Shown: positions 5,309-9,674 of the stretch, in pieces
How the letters are laid out: each line of letters begins with the position of its first letter
Position numbering within the stretch: position 1 is the first letter of the stretch
DNA from: JBAROU01 sp049642385
GTDB taxonomy: Bacteria; Chloroflexota; Dehalococcoidia; DSTF01; RBG-16-68-14
NCBI GenBank assembly: GCA_049642385.1
Contig: JBAROU010000201.1
Span: 1-9,674 of the forward strand
Direction of reading: 5' to 3'
DNA: 9,674 nt
Translations under genes and position numbers: made by a program
Notes under the pieces: generated by a model
The model's input: only the letters and a program-made list of their open reading frames with translations
Told to the model about the DNA's origin: nothing
The model's database searches: none

Positions 5309-6571
5309 CTACTGTGGGTAACAGACGAACCCGAAGCTGCTGGTCACGAGAGATATGTCGTTGACGGCAATCGCGCCGTCACCATCTATGTCACGCCAGG
5401 CGTTCGCCCACTGTTGGAACGGCGGGTTGGGGTCAGTCGTTCCGAATTGATTGACGACCTGGGTGATGTCGGCGACCGTCACCGCGTAGTTCGGGTTCGG
5501 ATAGAACGGATCGACATCGGGGCAGAATTGCGCCTTGATCGCTCCGTTGTGGTTCCAGATGTAGCCGAGGTGGAAGCGCTGGTACTCCAGACAACCATCC
5601 GCTAGGTCACACAGGTTAGGATAGTTGCCGATCTTGTCCATGAGCGGGATGCTGATGCGATAGTAGGTGCCCGAACTCCCGAATTGCCCACCATCCAGGA
5701 ACTTGTCGTAGAACGGCCGCCGGACCCAGTAGGCGTTATCCAGCGCACCGGCTGTCCAGCGGCCGGTCATGATGCTGGAGTACTCGCGGCCGGCGCCGTC
5801 CGGATGCAGGCGGAACTCCTGGCGCTTTCCCCAGTGTCCCACAACGGGATCCCAGAAGTAGTGCGGATAGAGACGGCAGTACGGGAACGACCCCAGGCAG
5901 CCAGGCTGCGGCTGCCAGGCTGGCGTACCCGTGCGATCCGCTGTCCAGCCCACCCCGCCCCAGGACGACGTTCCCGCGCCGATGCTGCGATACTTGTTGT
6001 TGATAGCGCCGCCGGAGACAGTGATGTCGCCGACAGCGGAGTTGGTGGAGAAGTACAGCGTGGGGTTGGCTGTTAGTTCATCCAGCTCCTTGCCGTCTAT
6101 GCCAGCCGCTGTCGCGATGCCGCCGAGGTGAAGATGCGGCGCACAGTTATTACTGTTCCCTGTGTTGCCCTCTACTCCGATGGGATCGCCTTGAAGCACT
6201 CTCTGCCCAGGTTGAAGGCTGCCAAACTGGCTCAGGTGGGCGTAGATCATTGTCCGCCCATGGATATCCAGCACTCGTGCGAACCTACCTGCATCCCCCG
6301 GATTGGGCCACGTGCACCCGCCTGACCCGAAGTAGCCGTCGAATGTTCCTTCTGAAACTGCGCGAATCGATCCGAGCCCTGCACTTCCTTGGGGGTCGAA
6401 ATCGAAGGCACCCCCGTGATTGAGCTGCGTGATGTAGCAAGCGTCTCCGGGGATACAAGGGAACTTATACTGATGGAGGTTGTCGCTGGCTTCGGCAGTA
6501 GAGTGAGGAAGAAATATCGCGGCTGCAAGAGCAAGAACTATGCACAGCGAACCGATCCGCCCGCTCCCCAT
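5309..6571 (-). CDS. Secreted M23 (LytM-type) metallopeptidase with C-terminal dockerin-like repeat
   Basis: A 420-residue exported protein. Residues 1-29 form a signal peptide (hydrophobic 10-21, AEA before the mature chain). The M23 zinc-peptidase domain covers about 45-175: His52 and Asp57 (or Asp59) in 'NHGGAFDFD', the catalytic 'YAHLS' (His112), 'GQRVLQGDPIGVEGNTGNS' and 'PHLHLG' with His146 and His148 give the expected zinc site. Family members cut peptide cross-links in peptidoglycan. Residues about 230-350 are aromatic-rich and vaguely resemble LGFP-type repeats, including 'NAYWVRRPFYDKF'. The C-terminus (about 352-416) carries one clear calcium loop, 'DIDGDGAIAVNDISLV', and a weaker copy, 'NYAVTVADITQVVNQFG', like type I dockerin or EF-hand repeats. 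The ATG follows an AGGAGG at six bases, 18 bases after the PsbP-like gene, so the two probably share a transcript. Confidence 0.87.
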   Translation of the reverse strand: MGSGRIGSLCIVLALAAAIFLPHSTAEASDNLHQYKFPCIPGDACYITQLNHGGAFDFDPQGSAGLGSIRAVSEGTFDGYFGSGGCTWPNPGDAGRFARVLDIHGRTMIYAHLSQFGSLQPGQRVLQGDPIGVEGNTGNSNNCAPHLHLGGIATAAGIDGKELDELTANPTLYFSTNSAVGDITVSGGAINNKYRSIGAGTSSWGGVGWTADRTGTPAWQPQPGCLGSFPYCRLYPHYFWDPVVGHWGKRQEFRLHPDGAGREYSSIMTGRWTAGALDNAYWVRRPFYDKFLDGGQFGSSGTYYRISIPLMDKIGNYPNLCDLADGCLEYQRFHLGYIWNHNGAIKAQFCPDVDPFYPNPNYAVTVADITQVVNQFGTTDPNPPFQQWANAWRDIDGDGAIAVNDISLVTSSFGFVCYPQ

Positions 6572-6589
6572 CTCAGCCCTCCTGGCTAA

Positions 6590-7267
6590 CTACTGCCTGG
6601 TTCGCAATGAATCCAAGGAACTAGTAAGTTGGATATTTGTAGGACCGCCCTCTTCGAGCAGTTCTCTGAAAGAGATCACTACAAATCCTTCGTCTGCTGG
6701 CAGTGGTATGTCAGCCCATGTGGTGCGAACGTCGTAGCCGGGCGGCGGCTCCCCAAAACCGACCGGCTTGCCCGTGCAAGCAACAACGCTTTGGCCAGCA
6801 ATTTCAAGCGTGATCTCCCGGTAATCCTCCCAGATTCCAAGGTCACAGCGGTCATCTCTCACGCTTGTGTCGAGCGACTTCGATCGTGACCAGTACAGCG
6901 TGAGGCTGAAGTTGCTCACCTCTGTCACAGGATCCACCGGAGCGCGCAGTGAGAGTGCATACCCGAAATACGCCTGTGGTTCGCTTACAGTTGCGCCCCA
7001 GTCCATTGGGTAGCAGATGGAGAAGTAGCCATCCGGATCGTTGTACGCCGCCCAGTCTTGCGGGCAATCCTCCCGGCCAGCTTGCGCCGCAGGCGTGGGG
7101 GTGATCGACTCCGGCGTTTCGATCTCGAAAGTAGCTGCTGAGGTGGGAACGGTCGTTGCGACAGCCGTCTGCTGGACGGCGTCATCATCCGCCGTACACG
7201 TCGCGGCGATGCTTAAGACTACTAGTACGCCAAGTAGTGGGACTAAGAATGTCCACTGCCGCCTCAT
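6590..7267 (-). CDS. Exported protein with PsbP-like domain, possible lipoprotein
   Basis: A 225-residue protein. Residues 1-24 form a signal sequence ending 'SIAATC'; Cys24 could be lipidated, but Thr at -1 makes the lipobox poor, so it may instead be a secreted or anchored protein. A Thr/Pro/Ala-rich linker (about 31-62) follows. The folded part starts near Cys68 and contains 'YNDPDGYFSICYPMDW' (75-90), the pattern seen at the start of PsbP/DUF1795-type domains in many bacterial surface proteins. Four or more cysteines in the exported domain may form disulphides. Its function cannot be told. The ATG has AGGAGG five to six bases upstream. A TATAAT box and a small hairpin lie in front, and the M23 peptidase gene follows after 18 bases. 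Confidence 0.78.
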   Translation of the reverse strand: MRRQWTFLVPLLGVLVVLSIAATCTADDDAVQQTAVATTVPTSAATFEIETPESITPTPAAQAGREDCPQDWAAYNDPDGYFSICYPMDWGATVSEPQAYFGYALSLRAPVDPVTEVSNFSLTLYWSRSKSLDTSVRDDRCDLGIWEDYREITLEIAGQSVVACTGKPVGFGEPPPGYDVRTTWADIPLPADEGFVVISFRELLEEGGPTNIQLTSSLDSLRTRQ

Positions 7268-7278
7268 ACGAGCCTCCT

Positions 7279-7294
7279 CGCCAGGCCTCTGGCG
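7279..7294 (-). other. Hairpin in the leader of the PsbP-like gene
   Basis: CGCCAG-AGGC-CTGGCG on the minus strand forms a six-pair stem near the predicted transcription start and directly abuts the AGGAGG ribosome binding site. It could protect the 5' end or affect ribosome access. Confidence 0.45.
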
Positions 7295-7300
7295 TGTAGC

Positions 7301-7330
7301 ATTATACCGTCCCGAAGGCGGGTCAAGAAT
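7301..7330 (-). promoter_or_regulatory. Promoter of the PsbP-like/M23 genes
   Basis: A perfect TATAAT (7301-7306, minus strand) lies 34 bases before the ATG. The TTGACC of the repeat (7321-7326) is only 14 bases away, shorter than the usual 16-18, so either the promoter leans on its perfect -10 or it uses the poorer TTCTTG (7325-7330) at 18 bases or so. Confidence 0.5.
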
Positions 7331-7341
7331 GTGGGCTGGCG
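7311..7341 (-). repeat. 31-bp direct repeat, copy 2
   Basis: Identical to 5268-5298 and in the same orientation. Here it starts two bases after the stop codon of the SIMPL lipoprotein gene and sits just upstream of a TATAAT. Flanking sequence differs on both sides of the two copies. Confidence 0.85.
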
Positions 7342-7343
7342 CT

Positions 7344-8069
7344 CTACTTCAGCTCGTACACCACCTGGACGTCGATGCGCACCTCCAGCTCGCCGGTCTC
7401 GATCGGGGTGCTTGAGTCCTCGGCAAAGCCGCCGGCCGCAAGCTCGCCGTCGAACGGGATAGGCACAGGACCGCCGCTCTCCGCGATCGTGCGCGCCTTA
7501 CCGAGATCGACGCCGGCAGCGCCAGCGAGCGTCTGGGCCTTGGCGCGCGCCTCATCGACGGCCATGCGGCGCGCCTCGTCCTGGAGCGACGACGGGTCAT
7601 CGATGGTGAACTCGAGGCTGTCGACGCGGGCGCGGTTACCGCCGGCCTGCACCGCATCGTCGATGAGCTGGCCGGTGTCGTCGATCGAGCGGATCTTGGC
7701 GGTGACGCTGTTCGTCACGACGAACCCGCGGAGCACCTGACGGTTGTCGGTGAAATCAAACTCGGGCTGGACGGAGAAGCGGGTGGTCTGGATGTCTTCC
7801 TCCGCCACACCGCCATCCTTGAGCGAGCTGAGCATGGCGTCCATCGACTGGGCGGCTTGCTCGCGCGCGGCGGCGACGGTGTCGGCGCGGGCCTCCACGC
7901 CCAGGGAGAGCAGGGCCACGTCCGGCGCCCCAAAGACGGAGCCGGCGCCGCTGACGCTGATACCGAACGACTCGTTCGTGGGTGGGAGGACCGTCGTATC
8001 GCTCGAACAGGCGAGTGCGAACAATCCAAGGGCCGCCAGCGTTAGGAAGATGAAAGGCTTTAGGTTCAT
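7344..8069 (-). CDS. SIMPL-domain (DUF541) lipoprotein
   Basis: The frame is open to 8135, but the ATG at 8067-8069 is chosen because it has AAGGAGG four bases upstream and opens directly into a lipoprotein signal (hydrophobic 5-20, 'FALACSS', lipidated Cys21). This gives 242 residues. The mature part has the SIMPL pattern: 'FGISVSGAGSVFGAPDVALLSLGVE' region (35-59), then 'DIQTTRFSVQPEFDF', 'LRGFVVTNSVTAKI', and the conserved 'EARRMAVDEARAKAQTLAGAAGVDLG' region, ending in 'LEVRIDVQVVYELK'. SIMPL proteins are periplasmic or surface proteins of poorly known function; some relatives form ring-like oligomers, and several are linked to stress tolerance. The gene diverges from lepB and lies upstream of two further exported-protein genes on the same strand, separated from them by the 31-bp repeat and a promoter. 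Confidence 0.9.
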   Translation of the reverse strand: MNLKPFIFLTLAALGLFALACSSDTTVLPPTNESFGISVSGAGSVFGAPDVALLSLGVEARADTVAAAREQAAQSMDAMLSSLKDGGVAEEDIQTTRFSVQPEFDFTDNRQVLRGFVVTNSVTAKIRSIDDTGQLIDDAVQAGGNRARVDSLEFTIDDPSSLQDEARRMAVDEARAKAQTLAGAAGVDLGKARTIAESGGPVPIPFDGELAAGGFAEDSSTPIETGELEVRIDVQVVYELK

Positions 8070-8093
8070 GTTTCCTCCTTTTCCCCTGAGCCG

Positions 8094-8099
8094 AGTATC
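8094..8099 (-). promoter_or_regulatory. Possible -10 box for the SIMPL gene
   Basis: GATACT on the minus strand lies 24 bases before the ATG at 8069. A weak CTGTCG (8117-8122) is 17 bases upstream. No better candidate is seen in the 115-base divergent interval. Confidence 0.33.
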
Positions 8100-8161
8100 G
8101 GCACTGACCGACATTCCGACAGAAGGGCTTTGCATAAGGTGCAGCTAGCCTCATCGAGGGC

Positions 8162-8167
8162 TATACT
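8162..8167 (+). promoter_or_regulatory. Possible -10 box for lepB
   Basis: TATACT, one base from consensus, lies 17 bases before the lepB ATG. The -35 area (GTGCAG) is poor. If used, the leader would be only about ten bases, which fits the lack of a strong ribosome binding site before this start. Confidence 0.42.
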
Positions 8168-8184
8168 ACACAGACGTAGCGAAG

Positions 8185-9192
8185 ATGTCAGAAGTTCCCC
8201 CGCACGAACGCGACACAGCGTCGGATCCCCCCACCGAAGCCTCGAAGGAGACTCCTGTTAGCCTGCCCGCGCCCTTCGTGAGTGACGGGAGCGCAGCCAG
8301 CTCGGAGGAGGCTCGCCCGGCATCGCCGTGGGGCGAGAGCTCCGACGTTGGGAGCGAACCGTCCTCAGACGATCCGCTGGGGCCACGCGTGTTAGAGCGC
8401 TGGCCACCTGAGGCGCCATCAGCAGATGCCGGCAGCGGCGTGCGTGAGGGCATGCCGCCCGGTCTGGATGTTTACCCCGAAGGCGTGGCGCCACCCCTGG
8501 GTCGGCAGCAGGCGCGTTCGGCGGGCCGCATTGTGCGCGAGGTGGCGGAGACGATCATTCTTGCGCTGCTGATCTTCCTCCTCGTGCGAGCCGTGGTACA
8601 GAACTTCCAGGTAGAGGGCAGCAGCATGCAGCCTACTCTGCAGAGCGGTTGGTACCTGCTGGTGAACAAGGCAATTTATTACGAGATCAATCTCGATACG
8701 GTGCACAAGTTCCTGCCCTTCATCGATGCGGGAGAAGATCCGACGCGGTATGTGTTCCGCGCGCCCCGGCGGGGCGATGTGATCGTCTTCAAGCAGCCGG
8801 AGAGCGCGCCCGGACAGGAACGCGACTTCATAAAACGTATCATTGGCTTACCGGGCGAAGTGGTAGAAGTGCATGACGAGACGGTATTTGTCGACGGCAA
8901 GCCACTCGATGAGCCGTACATCCTGGAAAAGCCGACGTATAGCTGCCAGCCGCAGCGGGTGCCGCCCGGCCACTACTTCGTGCTCGGCGATAACCGCAAC
9001 AACAGCTCCGATTCGCACATCTTCGGCGCGGTGCCGAAGGAGAACCTGATCGGGCAGGCCTGGATCACGTACTGGCCGTTCTCAGCCATCGGCTTTATCA
9101 ACAACACCTCCGTAGAGCCAAACGCCGACCTGCAACAGCCGGTGAGGGGCACACCCACGGAGGCGGCTGTCGGGCTGCGCTGCACACCCTAG
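8185..9192 (+). CDS. lepB: Signal peptidase I
   Basis: A 335-residue membrane-bound serine protease that removes signal peptides from exported proteins. A single membrane segment lies at about 119-137 ('ETIILALLIFLLVRAVV'). Box B 'VEGSSMQPTL' (143-152) holds the nucleophile Ser147, and 'RDFIKRIIGLPGE' (213-225) holds the general base Lys217. 'RRGDVIVFKQP' (195-205) and 'HYFVLGDNRNNSSDSHIFGAV' region (263-283) complete the family boxes. The catalytic part has ordinary length, but it is preceded by about 110 residues rich in Ser, Pro, Glu and Asp with no hydrophobic stretch, predicted to be disordered and cytoplasmic. A 16-residue tail after the family end is of unknown use. The first ATG is preceded only by AGCGAAG; a later start would remove part of the disordered region, so the exact N-terminus is uncertain. 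The gene diverges from the SIMPL gene. Confidence 0.95.
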   Translation: MSEVPPHERDTASDPPTEASKETPVSLPAPFVSDGSAASSEEARPASPWGESSDVGSEPSSDDPLGPRVLERWPPEAPSADAGSGVREGMPPGLDVYPEGVAPPLGRQQARSAGRIVREVAETIILALLIFLLVRAVVQNFQVEGSSMQPTLQSGWYLLVNKAIYYEINLDTVHKFLPFIDAGEDPTRYVFRAPRRGDVIVFKQPESAPGQERDFIKRIIGLPGEVVEVHDETVFVDGKPLDEPYILEKPTYSCQPQRVPPGHYFVLGDNRNNSSDSHIFGAVPKENLIGQAWITYWPFSAIGFINNTSVEPNADLQQPVRGTPTEAAVGLRCTP

Positions 9193-9240
9193 CGGACGCA
9201 CCGCGGCATGTCAGCGAGCTGAGCGTGTGCGTACGGCTCT

Positions 9241-9270
9241 TCGACACGGGCGCGTGGGCTGTGCTAGGAT
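9241..9270 (+). promoter_or_regulatory. Probable promoter of the thioesterase gene
   Basis: TCGACA (9241-9246) and TAGGAT (9265-9270) are 18 bases apart, and TG one base before the -10 makes an extended -10 (TGCTAGGAT). Transcription would start near 9277. No hairpin-plus-T-run terminator for lepB is visible in 9193-9240, so lepB transcripts may read through. Confidence 0.45.
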
Positions 9271-9303
9271 CGCGGGCGCATATCGGCGTAAGGAGGTCCG
9301 TGC

Positions 9304-9674
9304 GTGAAGCCCGAGCTGAAGCCAGGTCTTACGGAGGAACAGACGATCACGACGACGTCTGAGATGGGCATCCTCCATCTGGGCCCCAGTGCGCCCTCGA
9401 TGTACTCCACACCTTCGATGATCCAACTTATCGAGGCGACGTGCTTGCGGCTGATGACGCGTTACGCCGACGAGGGCGAGCAGTCGGTGGGGTTCCACGT
9501 GGACGTGCGGCACCTCGCGCCGACCACGGTGGGCAAAAAGGTTACCGCGAAGGTGGCACTGAGCAAGGTGGACGGCCGTCGCTACACGTTTGACATCGAA
9601 TGTTGGAACGAGGACGGCGTAAAGATCGGCGACGGGATCCACGAACGCGCCGTCATCGACATCAGCCGGTTCGC
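9304..9674 (+). CDS. FlK-like hotdog-fold thioesterase, 3' end missing
   Basis: A GTG start at 9304-9306 follows AAGGAGGT at six bases, one of the best ribosome binding sites in the window. The frame runs to the right edge (123 residues), where most of the usual 130-140-residue domain is present. The opening 'LKPGLTEEQTITTTSEM', then 'HLGPSAPSMYSTPSMIQLIEATC', 'GFHVDVRHLAPTTVGKKVTA' and 'KIGDGIHERAVID', match the family related to fluoroacetyl-CoA thioesterase. Thr36, Glu44 and His70 have the same spacing (8 and 26) as the FlK triad Thr42, Glu50 and His76. Most such homologues are probably general acyl-CoA thioesterases, and nothing here shows a fluorinated substrate. It is cytoplasmic with no signal peptide. 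Confidence 0.88.
   Translation, partial: MKPELKPGLTEEQTITTTSEMGILHLGPSAPSMYSTPSMIQLIEATCLRLMTRYADEGEQSVGFHVDVRHLAPTTVGKKVTAKVALSKVDGRRYTFDIECWNEDGVKIGDGIHERAVIDISRF

Noticed and set aside
8070..8135. Upstream extension of the SIMPL gene by 22 residues
   Set aside because: It would bury the lipoprotein signal, whereas the ATG at 8069 has a strong ribosome binding site and opens directly into it.
1..9674. CRISPR array, prophage, insertion sequence or defence system
   Set aside because: There are no regularly spaced repeats, transposase, integrase or defence-type domains. The tRNA cluster shows no duplicated 3' tRNA fragment that would mark an attachment site within the window.

Overview
The window is a GC-rich, densely packed bacterial chromosomal segment. 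Gene content suggests a Chloroflexota-type bacterium, perhaps a Dehalococcoidia relative: a secreted M23 peptidase ending in a dockerin-like calcium-binding repeat, a SIMPL lipoprotein, a PsbP-like exported protein, an S58 peptidase and short palindromic dispersed repeats. This assignment is inference from gene style; no marker gene settles it. I see no phage, transposase or CRISPR locus. Nearly everything up to about 8.07 kb lies on the minus strand, and the last two genes lie on the plus strand.

Reading the minus strand in transcription order: from 8069 down to 5309 is an exported-protein group (SIMPL lipoprotein, PsbP-like exported protein, M23 endopeptidase with dockerin-like tail). Next is a tRNA cluster, Thr(TGT)-Tyr(GTA)-Thr(GGT), behind a good sigma70-type promoter, followed closely by the DNA repair glycosylase mutM. 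The 3' end of mutM runs into a palindromic repeat block. A second run follows from 3850 to the left edge: a metal-dependent O-methyltransferase, an unrecognised zinc-ribbon protein, two small paralogous three-helix membrane proteins with a CxxC motif, a class I SAM methyltransferase, and an S58 (DmpA/BapA-type) self-processing peptidase cut by the window edge. Several junctions in this run overlap or nearly touch, so co-transcription is likely.

On the plus strand, signal peptidase I (lepB) diverges from the SIMPL gene. A FlK-like hotdog thioesterase follows with its own promoter and a strong ribosome binding site, and is cut by the right edge. LepB would process exported precursors; the minus-strand neighbours include several exported proteins, but lipoproteins would be cut by signal peptidase II instead, so the adjacency need not be functional.

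The most notable non-genic features are an exact 31-bp direct repeat lying just after two different stop codons and supplying a TTGACC -35-like element to the next transcription unit each time, the palindromic repeat that appears to have extended the mutM reading frame, and a one-base irregularity in the T-stem of tRNA-Thr(TGT). No stretch longer than 300 bases is without a gene.
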